DNA of 64,000 nucleotides from Paraspadella gotoi (GCA_051294375.1 CM119267.1:13552015-13616014), one strand, 5' to 3'. Numbered from the stretch's first letter, positions 9,761-21,265 are shown. The notes: generated by a model from the sequence alone, not told the origin. Numbers and translations: made by a program.

Positions 9761-10222
9761 TCGGGCACTTCATGTCAGAACATCGAATTATGATAAATAT
9801 ATGCAAAAAAAATTGATATCCGTCCGTCCGTCTGTCCCACCTTTGCCAAAAAAATGTTGTGTGTAGGTAGGGAAGTGTGTGATTGAGCTGGAATATGAAG
9901 TTTCGAGGAATCGTCTTAGTGGAAATGAGTTTAAAATAGAAAAAATAAAAAAACCTGTTTCACTAATTGATATAGCTTCTTTTTCTTTTATATTAAATTT
10001 AATGCAAGATGTATTAATTAATCAAATAATTAAGCAGTTAATTAATCAATAATTAAATAATCAGTCAATCAATTAAGTCAATCGTTATCTGCATTATTCT
10101 TATCGTCATCATTGCTTTATGTCGTGGTTAGTGATGAAAAAGACCTAAAAAATAAACATTTGGGATCAAATTAATTAATTACCGAATGATCGTGGGCAAT
10201 CCGACATTGCTCCAAACTTGTT
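9761..10222 (-). mobile_element. Family B element
   Basis: Reverse orientation. It shows CATGTCAGAACATCGAATTA near 9771, GTCCGTCCGTCTGTCCCACC near 9825 and the element's 5' end as CAATCCGACATTGCTCCAAA near 10198. Its hairpin end is lost in the gap. Confidence 0.6.
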
Positions 10223-10767
10223 TCTTTATACCATTTACCTTCGCTTTTCTCGATTCATGCCAAACCATAAGTCTGGGGTTGACAGACCTATGGAAAGCAT
10301 TTGATAATACAACTATTTTCTTTTAACAAAAATTGATAAAAGTGAATGAAGAGAGCTCGTCTCATCTTTATGTGTAGTCTCCATTTCGGGAAGTTCCCAA
10401 ATAATAAACCTTCTAATACCCACACTCCCACTCTGACTATTGTGCGTTTGCCTCCAATATCTACTTTATACGTCACAACTATAATCAAAAACAGAGCATT
10501 AGGTATTAAGAGTCTCGGTTTAGGTATGAAAACTATATTTTTAATTATCAAATCTCTTATCTCATCCCCATAATACACGCATAAACATTGAAACCCTAAA
10601 ATCACTTAACCGTATAATCTTACCCGAACGCATTAATTAACCAATAGGGTCTAACCTCCGGCAGACTTATTAACCGTTTAAAAAAATCAAATTAATACAT
10701 TAGATATTAATTTGTTATATACGTGTTCCTTCTTAGTGGTATTGGTTTATGTCTGTGATATTTTCTA
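10223..10767. other. No gene supported
   Basis: Open frames overlap on both strands (10346-10573 plus, 10288-10605 minus). Neither has a recognisable domain or splice context. Confidence 0.4.
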
Positions 10768-10789
10768 GTTTAAAAAATAATAACTATTC

Positions 10790-10960
10790 GACATGTTTCG
10801 GCTTAAATGTAAACTTTCATAAGCGCAAAAACGAATTGATTTGTGAAAGAAATATTTCACAGACTTTGAAGTTTGAAGAAAGAAAAGTCTGTTAAAGATT
10901 TTTGTCACAAATAATTCATGTTTTTGCCGCTGATTGAGCCTTATATTGAAGCATGAAATT
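10790..10960. mobile_element. Palindromic hammerhead pair (copy of 7742-7912)
   Basis: The minus core at 10790-10823 reads CTTATGA...GCC-GAAACATGTC and the plus core at 10928-10960 reads CTGATTGAGCC...GAAATT. The inner arms GCGCAAAAACGAATTG... are conserved. It belongs to the inverted duplication, so it is not an independent insertion. Confidence 0.45.
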
Positions 10961-11339
10961 TGTTTGTTAATAAAACTCGTACGTAAACAAACAATTCATT
11001 TTCTAACTCAAACATGAAAATAGCAATTAAATAAATTAAAACAATTATTTTTATTATAAAATTATAGGGAAAACAAAATTAAATGGATTAACAAAGCACC
11101 GACCGTGGTAGCTAAAAGTGGTTGCGGACGTTGAATGGTAAAGTTACCCGGAAAAAAAATCTTTAAAATAAATATAAACAAAGATAAAATTCCTAAATCA
11201 CCAATCATATCATGATTTACTCAGGGTACCAATATTCTAATCAACGAAATTAAAATTAAGCGAACTGAACTTTTTAAATATTTTCATTTATATTAAATTA
11301 ACTTCTGATTTTGACATTCCAATTTCCTTAAATTGTCAA

Positions 11340-12560
11340 GAGAATACCGTTCTCCTCCCTATGGAGCGTCAAGTCGACTTGTCTTTACATGAGATGTGGA
11401 CGTCCCTCAAACGAAACAGTCTAAGCCGAACGAGAATCGTCGCATGAACGATGAAAGCCTGCGTACTGAAGAATGCTTCGATCGGTGGGTTAAAAAGAAA
11501 TCCTTACATGATGCTGGGCAGGGGATCCCACCGTCGGGTCTTGAACGTTGTCGAACCTCCCGACTCCTCTCCTTCGATGCGTCGCGCTAATTCCCTGTCG
11601 TGGATACTATCGCGAGTGAGAGTCGAGAAACAGCTTTTTCTCAGTTTGTTACATTATTAGTCTACTGGGGCAAGTTATGTTTAAATTATTTCCCTTTTCA
11701 TTATTTTGAGACCTGATAGTAACGATACGTCGTGAATTTAAAATCGTGGATACATATCTAGTTAGACGTTTCTGGTAGCAATTATGTTATAATTGAACTT
11801 TTTGACGGTATTTCATAGTTTTTGTTTAAGTTCTATTTTCTTTGACTTATTTGTCATGTCAATGTTCTTTCCTGTTTAGCGAATCAACTTGAAGTGACAG
11901 TTATGAGTGGAATGAGCCGTCGAAAATGTCGACGCCTTCCACCCGGCCGAGAGTTAATTGTTGACCTGACAGAGACGAGTGACGCTGAAGAGGAAACCTA
12001 CGTCTGTCAGACGCTGTCATCGCGCACCCGTCTATCACAAGCTTTGAATGAGCGCATCAGCTGTGGTCCCGAAGTTCGTCCCCGTGACACCCTTCCGTCA
12101 ATCGTTTAACGTTTCAGACGTGATGCAGATCTTTTCGCAAGCGGTTGTTCAAGTTATCCTTCTTTCCATTCTTCTTCCCCTTATTCATCTTCTGGTTCCC
12201 CTTCTCCTACGGGCGGAATGGAGGTACACGCTTTTCCCGCAGGCCGTTACAAATATTACAATCAAGCGTCGACACAGACCCTGTCGTCTTTGGCTGGGGA
12301 TTATCTTGGCTGGGGATTACCTTGCAAGATGTTTGGAGCCTTTTCTGTTTCCCGCATGTCCAAGATTTATTCTCGAGCAAAAAAAGATATCAGTTTAAGG
12401 GCGTGGACGAGCTTATCCGATTTCAGTGCAGCGGGTTTTTTCACTAAATTCCGAATGGCGTTGGAAGTGGGGTTCGACTGGCATTCATTCTTTTCAGGCG
12501 CGCACAAGCGTCGGAAGGATATCAAGCTGGAGGAAAAATCGCCACACTAAACAGTCTAAT
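11340..12560 (+). pseudogene. Frameshifted inverted copy of the SUMO-motif gene 5' region
   Basis: The exon-like ORF (11340-11600) and the first coding exon (from about 11894) are recognisable, including the GRELIVDLTETSDAEEE stretch at about 11945-11995. The frame then breaks several times. The breaks are single-base indels, as expected for raw long reads as well as for decay. Confidence 0.6.
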
Positions 12561-12825
12561 GGAGGGAAATGTAATCGAACTCCATTGGCGCGCCTTTGAC
12601 AAATATCGATTTGATATGTTTATTCGGCTGTACACGCTCCCAGCTACACCTCAGGTTGAATATTCAACATAACTTCACCATTAGAAAATGTTTCTCTTCA
12701 TCAAGCTTTTACTTTAAACTTTACTGAGACAACATTTAGCTAAACAACATTTTAATTTAAATGGTTTATAATTTATATCTTTAATGAAACTTGGTTACAA
12801 ACAATATAAAATTATCCATTCATTA

Positions 12826-13599
12826 ATTGTTATTATGTAGACTTTAAAATTTTAAAATAAAAAAAAAATTAATTTCACTATATATTCAATTTAATTATAT
12901 ATATATAAATATAAAGTATATTCTTTTATAATGCAATGGGGAGAGGGATGTTAGTGTTCTCTTCTGGAAATAGTGTAGATGTACATAATTATATTTCACT
13001 GGCAGAAATAGCATATGATCACAATAACATAAGATAAGAAAAACTGTGCTCCATATCCCTCTTGAATACTTATGGAAAACATAAAAAAAAAAAAAAAAAA
13101 TTAACAAATTAAAAAAAAAAAATTTTCAGACCATGCTCACAGAGAATTATAATTTTGATTAAAAAATAAATAAATCAAAAAAATAAAAACATAAGATTGT
13201 GATAAAATCGATTGGGAAAAATCTGATTTTTTTTCAAAATGCAAAATCATTTCACAAGTTCCTTATTTATAATTCTCAATGAGACATGTTTTTTTAGAAA
13301 ATTTCAATATTCAACTTTTTAATTAAATAAATTTTAAAATTTTAAAATATTTTTATACCTAAAGTTCTAAGAAGATGATTTTTCCAAAAAAGTTACTTAG
13401 ATATTTTTTAAAACGCCAAACAAGTCACAGCCACAAAATGAATAAAAAAAATAGAAAAAAGCAATATTGTTTTGTCATTCTGATTTAGAGATATTTGGTT
13501 GATTGTTATGCCTTAAATTTCCTTTAAATGAAAAAATAATATATTTAAAAGATAGTAGTAAATTGAGTTTGAATATAACTTTTTTACTGAACAAGTTTG
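12826..13599. other. AT-rich, no gene seen
   Basis: A block near 12935-12985 (GGGGAGAGGGATGTTAGTGT, then CTCTTCTGGAAATAG) resembles 61195-61250, so a further low-copy repeat is present. The rest is AT-rich with A homopolymers. Confidence 0.4.
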
Positions 13600-13930
13600 T
13601 TATGATTCTTTCTTTTCGTTGTGTTTATAAATTAGGAAAAACAGTTTTTAAAGGTCAACAACGATTTTTATTATTAGATATAAGTCGGACAAGTTTCAAC
13701 TTTATTAAGAGTCTTCTTCAGCGATCTTTAACAATCAACAATTTTCTCTCTTTAACATTAGCTTTGAGAGTGAGAGAGAGAGAGAGGGAGGGAGATTCCA
13801 ACAAAGAATTTAGAAAGGACAGTGGTCAGATGTGAGGACAGGTGAAGGTAAGGACAGGGAAGAAGATAAGATAAGATTGGTGAAAAATTGATAGAGAGAG
13901 AGAGAAGCAACAGAGGCAGAGAAAATAATT
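13600..13930 (-). mobile_element. Family A element end (hammerhead, CT tract, tail)
   Basis: Read on the minus strand: a block with ACCACTGTCC and TTTGTTGGAATC, a CT-rich tract, the hammerhead-like core (13688-13721), then the tail with ATCGTTGTTGACC, CTGTTTTTCCTAATTT and ACACAACGAAAAGAAAGAAT. This is the clearest example of the full tail. Confidence 0.55.
13688..13721 (-). ncRNA. Hammerhead-like core
   Basis: Minus strand: CTGAAGA (variable position 7 is A), extra A, GACTC, then GAAACTTGTC. Flanks GATCGC and CGACTT could form stem I with one mismatch. Stem II is weakened on its 3' side. Confidence 0.45.
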
Positions 13931-14420
13931 ACAACAGAATAATAAATGGAAAAAACTTAATACTAAACTAGTAATAACAAAAGAAATTAATAATTTAGTT
14001 AACTATTAAGAATTTCACATTTCATTCTTGAAAATTTTTGAGTTGAAACTTGAGTTTAACCCAGATGAATTACAATTACGATGGTTAGAAATTTTGTCAC
14101 CGTTTCAAGCTACTTTTAGCCTGATTTTTTACATATTTTGATTATCTTTGCGATCTTACTGATGAAAAAAAGTCATGGTAAAGAGAGCCTATGTTCGTTC
14201 GGAAAAGCCAAGAGAGACAAGCCACTTGATAATCCATTCTCTGCGTTGATATGCTAACCCTCACTACCCCTAATCCCTAACCACCCCTAACTCAATTGCT
14301 TACCGTTTAAAAAATATAACAAATATATATATATATTCTTTTATTTTGATGCATTATTTGTTTAAGGTACAAAATGAATTGTTTATGTACAACGTGTTTT
14401 ATTAAGAAATATCAATTTCG

Positions 14421-14454
14421 GACATATTCCGGCTTCAATGTAAGCCTTCATAAG
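14421..14454 (-). ncRNA. Hammerhead-like core
   Basis: Minus strand: CTTATGA, extra A, perfect stem GGCTT...AAGCC, then GGAATATGTC. G5 of the core is replaced (CTT) and GAAAC is GGAAT, so activity is doubtful. Confidence 0.4.
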
Positions 14455-14547
14455 CGCAAAAACGAATTGATTTGTGAAACAAATATTTTCACAAAGTTTG
14501 AAGAGAGTCTGTAAAATATTTGTTTCATAAGTCAATTCATTTTTGCG

Positions 14548-14577
14548 CTGATGGAGGCTTACATTAAAGTCCGAAAT
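14548..14577 (+). ncRNA. Hammerhead-like core, degenerate
   Basis: CTGATGG, AGGCTTACATTAAAGTCC, GAAATTTATG. The first core segment is nearly intact, but the cleavage triplet is missing. Confidence 0.35.
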
Positions 14578-14642
14578 TTATGTTTTTTAATAAAACTCGT
14601 TGTACATCAACAAACAATTGATTTTCTACCTCAAACATAAGG

Positions 14643-15541
14643 CATTCCTGGAGATCAATGCCCTCTGGAGGTCTATGGGAAAACGAAGAGTAAGGTTTTT
14701 CTTTAAAAGAATTAACGGAAAAAAGAAGAACGAAATGGAACGGAAGAGGATAACGTTTCGGGGGAAAAAAAAGGAATTCAGATATCATAATTTTTTTTTA
14801 ATATTTTTTTATTTTTGTTATATAAAATTGGTACAATCAATATATATTTAGGTAAAAATTAAGGTTAAAATAAATTATGGTTAAGAATAAATTAAGTGTA
14901 AGTTAACTAAAAAAATAAATTAAGGTTTAAAATAAGTTAGGGTTAGGGGTAAGTTAGGGGTAGAGGTAAGTTTAGATTAGGGGTAAGTTAAGGGTAAATT
15001 AAAGTTAAATTTAAAATTAAGTTTCGGCTTAAGTATACAATAATTTAACATTTCCAAAAAAAATATTTAAATATTAATAAATTTATAAAAAATATAATAA
15101 TAACATTTACAAAGTAACAGTTTTTATTTATGATTACAATGGTCATTTAATAATTCGGAGAGAGTGAGAGATATCAAGGTTAAAATTACCTCTCTCTCTA
15201 TCTCTGAAAGTTAGTATCCAAATATTTATTAAAACTATTAAAACTGGTTGATGAAGGTTCAAAAAACAAGAACCAAAACATATATATCCGAATTATTAAA
15301 TGATTGTTGTTATCACAAATAAAAATTTATTTTATAAAGGCAATAAAAAATATTATAATTAATTTTTTTAAAGAATTAAAAAAAAATCCTTAGCTCGTAA
15401 AGCTTAAAAACGTTTTTAATATCATTGTTGTTACGGTATTAAATTTTCTTTTCCATAAAGAAACAAACTTTATTTTTTCCTCTTCTTTCTCTTTGTTTTC
15501 CCATAAGCCTCCAGAGGGAATTCAACTCTGGGATCGCCCAT
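14643..15541. mobile_element. TIR element J, copy 1
   Basis: The left end (CCCTCTGGAGGTCTATGGGA, 14661 on) is inverted at the right end (TCCCATAAGCCTCCAGAGGG near 15499-15518). The interior is AT-rich with TTAGGGGTAAG tracts. Copy 2 at 16055-17522 is collinear. No transposase frame is seen, so it is probably non-autonomous. Confidence 0.6.
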
Positions 15542-16054
15542 AAAAATATCAATTAAAATAAACTTAAAACTATTATTTATTATAAAATAAAAAAATTTGT
15601 ATATTACTGTGCAAACTAAGACTCGACGCTAAAGCGAAAGGGAAAACAAAATTAAATGGATTAACAAAGCACCGACCGCTGGTATCTAAAGTTGGAAAAA
15701 AAAAGTCGAATAAGAATTTAAAGATTGTAAATAAAATTTTAAAACATTTAATTAAATTTATATTTATGATTAAAAAATATCCTACTCCCGAAAATATAGA
15801 CTGTTCCCAGACAAATATAAATCTTATGTTCTTTGATTTCCATTATCCTAAAGCGCCCTCTCAAAACATTTTCAGTTTCGCTTTCCCAGACAAAAGACAT
15901 TTAAGTACAGTTTTGTAAGTTTTAAGATAAAATTTTGCGGGTGTGTAAAAAAGTGTGTAATTGAGCTGGATATACAGCTTTGATGGAATCGTCCAAATAG
16001 AAATGAGTTAAAATAAAAAAAACCTTTTTAATTATTGGATTATGCTTTTTCTTA
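15542..16054. other. Repeat remnants between J copies
   Basis: It holds a family G fragment (15625-15690) and a reverse family B fragment (about 15945-16035: GTGTGTAATTGAGCTGG, ATGGAATCGTCC). There is no gene. Confidence 0.5.
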
Positions 16055-17522
16055 AGGAATTAACGGAAAAAAGAAGAACGAAATGGAACGGAAGAGGATA
16101 ACGTTTCGGGAAAAAAAATAAAGGAATTAAGATATCATAACTTATTTTTAATATTTTTTATTTTTATTATATAAAATTGGTACAACCATTATATATTTGG
16201 GTAAAAATTAAGGTTACAATAAATTATGGTAAAGAATAAATTAAGAATCTCTGAAAAGGTATCCTAACCGGAAGTAAAGTGACGAGAATGTGGGAAACTA
16301 ATATATTGACGGAAGGAAAATCTATACTGAGACAAAAATGAGGGTAAAAAAAGGGAGAGAGTCTAGTAGGAGAAGAGAGAAAGGTGAACTGAATCTCGTG
16401 AACGCGGCCCCGAATCCCTGGGAGGAGGATGAAGAGGAGGTGAATGAGAAGGAGGGGGTAATAGACCCGCGTCTGTCTATCACCTTATATACTGGGCCCC
16501 TCTCTTGGGTCAAGATGGCGTATCAGGCCTTGAATGGCGTGAGACGTCATCGTGCTGGTGCGTAGTGAGAGTGCCTAACCGTGCAGAGACCGTGAATGAG
16601 AGGAGGGGATAAAGAAGAGAATGGGTTTGGGTGTGGGGTACAGTTCATCATATAAAACAAATCAAATTGGGGGGGGTCACAGTCTTAATAGAAACAGGTG
16701 GGGTTGATGATGATATTTGAAGCAAGGTGATTAAAGTTTGTATTTGATTGTGGTGATAATTTGGCGATATAGTTGAGGGGGAGAACATAGAAAACAAGAT
16801 GATTGGGGCGGAGTGGTGATATATCATGGTGATTAACATTGGTGATTAGTTTCAGTTCATTTGTTAGATGATATTGATGATTATGTAAATGTAAGTTAAC
16901 TAGAAAAATAAATTAAGGTTAAAAATAAGTTAGGGGTAAGTTAGGGGTAAGTTTGGGTTAGGGGTAAGTTAAGGGTAAATTAAAGTTAAATTTAAAATTA
17001 AGTTTTGGCTTAAGTATACAATAATTTAACATTTCAAAAAATAATATTTAAATATTAATAAATTTATAAAAAATATAATAGTAATATTTACAAAGTAACA
17101 GAGTTTTTATTTATGATTACCATGGTCATTTAATAATTCGAAAAGAGTGAAAGATATCAAGGTTAAAATTGCCTCTCTATCCCAAAGTTAGTATCCAAAT
17201 ATTTATTAAAACTATTAAATCTGGTTGATGAAGGTTCAAAAAACAAAAAGCAAAACATATTCGAATTATTAAATGATCGTGGTTATCACAAATAAACTTA
17301 TATATCTATCAAAGGCAATGAAAAAAAATATTATAATTAAATTTTTTAAAGAATTAAAAAAAAATCCTTAGCTCGTGAAGCTTAAAAACGTTTTTAATAT
17401 CATTGTTGTTACGGTCTTAAATTTTCTTTTCCGTAAAGAAACGAACTTTATTTTTTCCTCTTCTTTTCGTTTTCCCATAACGCATAAGCCTCCAGAGCGA
17501 ATTAAACTCCGGGATCGCCCAT
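16055..17522. mobile_element. TIR element J, copy 2, with 643-bp insertion
   Basis: Collinear with copy 1 but interrupted at 16246-16888. The right inverted repeat is present (about 17474-17522); the left one is replaced by other repeat sequence. Confidence 0.6.
16246..16888 (+). other. Insertion in J copy 2 with a 75-codon ORF
   Basis: It is absent from copy 1, where AAATTAAG is followed directly by TGTAAGTTAAC. The GC-richer part carries a frame at 16338-16565 beginning MRVKKGRESS and including PWEEDEEEVNEKEG. The low-complexity composition makes coding status uncertain. No inverted or direct terminal repeats are seen. Confidence 0.35.
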
Positions 17523-19010
17523 TTTTCATATGTAAATGTAAGCTGTATTAAATAATTATTAATTAATTTATATATTTATTTGTTAATTAATATTTTTTTA
17601 TTTGTTTGTTAATGCAGAAATGAGTATAATAATAATTGGTTATTTTTTAAACTCGAATTTGGCCTAAGATATTGATGTGAAATGTCCTCTCTCTCTCTCT
17701 CTTTGTACACTTGACCAGTTATTATTATCTTTCCCTCGATTATGCTCTAAGGTCATTGTTTACTTAATTGACAAATATCTTCTGTAAACACTCTAGAATC
17801 CCGCTCATAACAAGTCGCTTACCAATTATTTCTAGATCTCTTCATTGATGAGCCCGACTTCCGAACACAACAGCAACAACACTTTCAGGCGATATGCCTC
17901 AATCTGGCGATACACTTTCCGCCAACAACACATCAGGCGACATGCCTCAACTTGGTAATGAACTTTCCACCAACAACAATTCACTGAAGAGACGTAACAG
18001 ACGGGACACGGTGCCACATGCCTCCAGGAAAATATCCTGACCCAGTAGCGGGTAATCTAATTTTAAAAGAAAGGTTCAATAGTAAGCGATCTGAAGGGCT
18101 TATACAGAGAAAAACAACATTCCAATCCAAACCTATCTTTTTCTATGGTTTACCTATCTTTGACGCCTTTTCGATGTAAACATTCTTTATTTATATTGAT
18201 ACAGTTCCTTATTAAATGTACATAATATAATTTGTAATATGAGATCATGAAGCTTTTTTATCCTTCTTTCAGAAAACCTTTTTGCGGTATTTAACATTTT
18301 TAAGCATTATTGGATGTAAATTTACTATTCATTTTGAGGAAAAAGACAAGTTTTTAATATAATTGGCTCGTTTAATTATAATTGATAATATAATTGGTTT
18401 TACTTATCTTTAATACATAACAAAGTTTTAGCATGAGCATGTCGTTGCGGTTTTTCTTAATCTTTAAAAATGGAGAGAAATGATTTTTTCATTGTATTTG
18501 TACAGTCCCAAATAATTATTTTTATATATAAGAAATTAATTACAAAATGATTAAAATTTGGCTTACCTTTAAGTTACTGGTTTAAATAGGTTTAATTTCT
18601 ACGCAAACGGTCAACTATTTTAATAGTTAGGACTATCATTTATTGATAATAGTGTATTGCGGTTTTATGCGGTTTTGAGTTTTAACAGAGAAATAAGCTT
18701 TACAAGGAAACGGGTCAAATCGTCCAAATTACTAAGAAATTAAATACAAAATGAGGAAAAAGTTAATTTTACTTTCAGTTACTCGTTTATTAATGTTTAA
18801 TCAAAGAGAACACTTATATTATTCTTAACAGTCAGGACTGTGATAAACTAATCCTTATGCTTTGCGGATTTATGTGGTTTTAAGTTTTGACAGAATAATA
18901 AGCTATATCAGGAGAGCAGTTAAATCTTTGAATTTACTAAGAAAATAACTACAGATAAAAATTTCAATTCAAATAACGATGAAGATAATCCAATTAAGTA
19001 ATGAGCTTTT
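17523..19010. other. AT-rich with one peptide-repeat ORF
   Basis: A short plus frame (about 17848-18041) encodes a repeated motif, TLSGDMPQSGDTLS then TSGDMPQLGNELS, ending LKRRNRRDTV and a stop. It could be an exon piece, or a non-coding minisatellite of about 60 bp. Nothing else is identified. Confidence 0.25.
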
Positions 19011-19059
19011 ATTAACAATCTATAATAGCAAAATTATATACAATGTTTGAAGAGAGACA

Positions 19060-19086
19060 AAGCAAATCTGACAAGAAAAAAAAATA

Positions 19087-19120
<34 letters not shown>

Positions 19121-19239
19121 AGAGAGAAAAAGCGAATCTGCCAAAAAAATAGAGAGAGAAAAAGATAGAAAGAGAGAGAGAGAGAGAAAAAAAAACAAAA
19201 AAACGAGAGAGAAAAAGCGAATTTGACAAGAAAAAAAAT

Positions 19240-19284
<45 letters not shown>

Positions 19285-20110
19285 AAAAAAGAAGAGAAAA
19301 AAAGCGAATCTGACAAAAAACAAAATATAGAGAGTGAAAGAGAGAGAGAGAGGAGAGAGAGAGAAGGAAAGAGAGAGAGAAAGAGAAAAAAAAATAAAGA
19401 GAGAGAGAGAGAAAGAAAAAAGTAAGAAAGAAAGAGAGAAAGATACAGAGAGAGAGAGAGAGAGAAAAAAAAGAGAAAAAAAAAATTTGACAAGAAAAAA
19501 AAATAAAGAAAAAGAAAGAAAGAAAGAAAGAAAGAAAAAAAGAATAAAAAGGAATGAGAGATAGAGGGAAAAAGAGATAAAGAAAAGATGAAAAAGAAGA
19601 GACAAAGAAGAGACAAATAATAACAACAAAATTATGTAATGTATTTATGAAACCGTAAGTTTATTTATTAATTTCTTAATTAAAATGTTATTTGCATATT
19701 GCAGTATTTTAATAATAAAAATCTTCAGACTATATATTATTGTTTAGTTAAAAAATAGAGAGAGAGAGAAAGAGAGTGAGAGAGAGAGAGAGAAAAAAAA
19801 GAAGAGAGAAAAAGCGAATCTGACAAAAAAAATATAGAGAGTGAAAGAGAGAAAGAGAGAAGAGAGAGAGAAAGAAAAAAAAATTTGAGAAAAAGAAAAA
19901 AAATAGAGAGAGAGAGAAAGAAAAAAGTAAGAAAGAAAGAGAGAAAGATACAGAGAGAGATAGAAAAAAAGAGAAAAAAAACGAATTTGACAAGAAAAAA
20001 AATAGAGAGAGAGAAAGAGAGAAAGAGAGAGAAAAAGAAAGAAAGAATAAAAAAGAGATAGAGGGAAAAAGAGATAAGGAAAAGAAGAAAAAGAAGAGAC
20101 AAATAATAAC
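19060..20110. repeat. Two (GA)n-rich blocks, duplicated
   Basis: Two compound GA/AAAG microsatellites (19060-19615 and 19755-20100) share interspersed units such as AAAAAGCGAATCTGACAA and identical 3' flanks (ACAAATAATAACAACAAAAT, then GAAACCGTAAGTTTATTTAT). Long open frames here are low-complexity artefacts. A hammerhead-like core follows the second block. Confidence 0.75.
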
Positions 20111-20160
20111 AACAAAATTATGAAATGTATTTATGAAACCGTAAGTTTATTTATTAATTT

Positions 20161-20198
20161 CTGATGAAGACTCGAAAAATAAAGAGTCGAAACATGTC
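20161..20198 (+). ncRNA. Hammerhead-like ribozyme core
   Basis: CTGATGA, extra A, GACTC...GAGTC, GAAACATGTC: a complete core with five-pair stem II and cleavage triplet. It is downstream of a GA-rich block, as other family A copies sit downstream of CT-rich tracts. Confidence 0.5.
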
Positions 20199-20390
20199 CG
20201 TATATAAATAAAATCAATGAAAATATTTTTCAAAACTTTTAATTTTTTTTTTAGCTTCCATCAAGAAAGAACAAAAACCAAGATAATGAAATTATCAATA
20301 AAGATATATAATTTAAAGAATTGCTGAGTCAATAAATTTTGAGCAGAAATGAAGGTGGGTGGGCTGGGGGCATAAAGAAAGCCATTTTGC

Positions 20391-20527
20391 TGGTGGGTCC
20401 GGAGAAGAGCGGGAGTTTAACCTGGAGGTCTCTCTATACAAGCTTTCTCAGTGGAGGCGATTGGTGGGTCCGGAGAAGAGCGGGAGTTTAACCGGGAGGT
20501 CTCTATACAAGCTTTCTCAGTGCGGGA
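20391..20527 (+). repeat. Tandem duplication, about 65-bp unit
   Basis: Two copies of GGTGGGTCCGGAGAAGAGCG...CAAGCTTTCTCAGTG lie head to tail with only small differences. Confidence 0.75.
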
Positions 20528-20540
20528 GGGGGGGATGCAT

Positions 20541-20750
20541 GGTGGACTAAAATCCACCAACCGTTCAGCGCGCCATTGGTGCCAGAGGCAAGTCATTCGC
20601 CTCCCAACCCAAAGGTCCAGGGTTCTAGCTCGGTGGTCGCAGTTAAGGGGCGGGGCGCTTAACCCGCCTGTAACACGGTGTTACAGCCTAATCAAGCTCA
20701 GGGACTGATTATATTGAATGGTTCGGTCACTAACAATAATAATTACTGTT
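20541..20750 (+). mobile_element. tRNA-derived SINE (family I)
   Basis: It begins with the hairpin GGTGGACTAAAATCCACC. An A-box-like TTGGTGCCAGAGG, a tRNA-like TCATTCGCCTCCCAACCC and a B box CAGGGTTCTAGCTC follow. The body contains GGCGCTTAACCCGCCTG and GGTGTTACAGCC. A second copy is at 21357-21568. Confidence 0.6.
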
Positions 20751-20887
20751 CTCTGTATTGGTGAGCCCTTCTCGTGAACACACAACCTTTTCATTCTCAA
20801 CACCCACGGTGCGCTGCCCTTCTACCGACCAAGCGCCACGAGCTTCAATATCTACCCTTGCAACAGGCTCTTTCATCTACAAAGGAT

Positions 20888-21017
20888 TAACACATATGCA
20901 GAATTTATCATAATTCGATGTTCTGAAATGATAATATGATTTACTAAAAGATTTATGGGTGGGACCGATGGACCGACAAAGTGGATTATAGAGTCAGAAT
21001 CTGCGATAAGCAGATCC
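20888..21017 (+). mobile_element. Family B fragment with terminal hairpin
   Basis: TTTATCATAATTCGATGTTC, GGACCGACAAAGTG, then ATAGAGTCAGAATCTGC and GCAGATCC. It joins directly to the repeat at 21018. Confidence 0.55.
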
Positions 21018-21265
21018 TGTGGCAGTATATTCACACTGCCTCATGTCCATTATCGTTCATCCAATCTCATTGGCTCAGAGGGGGAACACACCATCCCAGG
21101 CATTGTTCCATCCTCAGTCCTAACGACTTCCCTCTGCGTTGGCAAAGCGAAACCATCCTAGTGTAACCGCGCCAGTGACTGGAGGCGTCACTGAGGAAGC
21201 CCCCAAAGCCCACAGTGAGTTGCCCCATCCCATTGGGCATGACAGGCAACCCGGCTGTTGCCATA
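21018..21265 (+). mobile_element. Family H repeat (solo LTR-like)
   Basis: A 248-bp GC-rich unit from TGTGGCAGTATATTC to GGCTGTTGCCATA. The same unit occurs twice as direct repeats bounding 57595-58358, so this could be a solo terminal repeat of a TRIM-like element. A SINE-like origin is not excluded. Confidence 0.5.

Larger units (their letters stand above)
10768..12825 (+). repeat. Right arm of the inverted duplication, indel-rich
   Basis: Reverse-complement match to 5900-7945 with many one-base gains and losses, including in coding sequence. It lies about 1 kb from the 25-N gap. It is either a young inverted duplication read at low accuracy or a scaffold artefact. Confidence 0.75.
14360..14625. 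mobile_element. Palindromic element with back-to-back hammerhead-like cores
   Basis: Independent of the 7.7-kb and 10.8-kb pair. The minus core lies at 14421-14454 and the plus core at 14548-14577, around a GCGCAAAAACGAATTG...CAATTCATTTTTGCGC palindrome. Outer flanks share ACGTGTTTTATTAA / TTAATAAAACTCGT. Confidence 0.55.

Noticed and set aside
10288-10605. Overlapping frames on both strands
   Set aside because: No domain, no splice context, and hydrophobic composition typical of AT-rich noise.
19012-20115. Long Phe/Ser/Leu or Glu/Arg/Lys open frames
   Set aside because: They lie wholly in (GA)n/(CT)n microsatellites and reflect base composition only.
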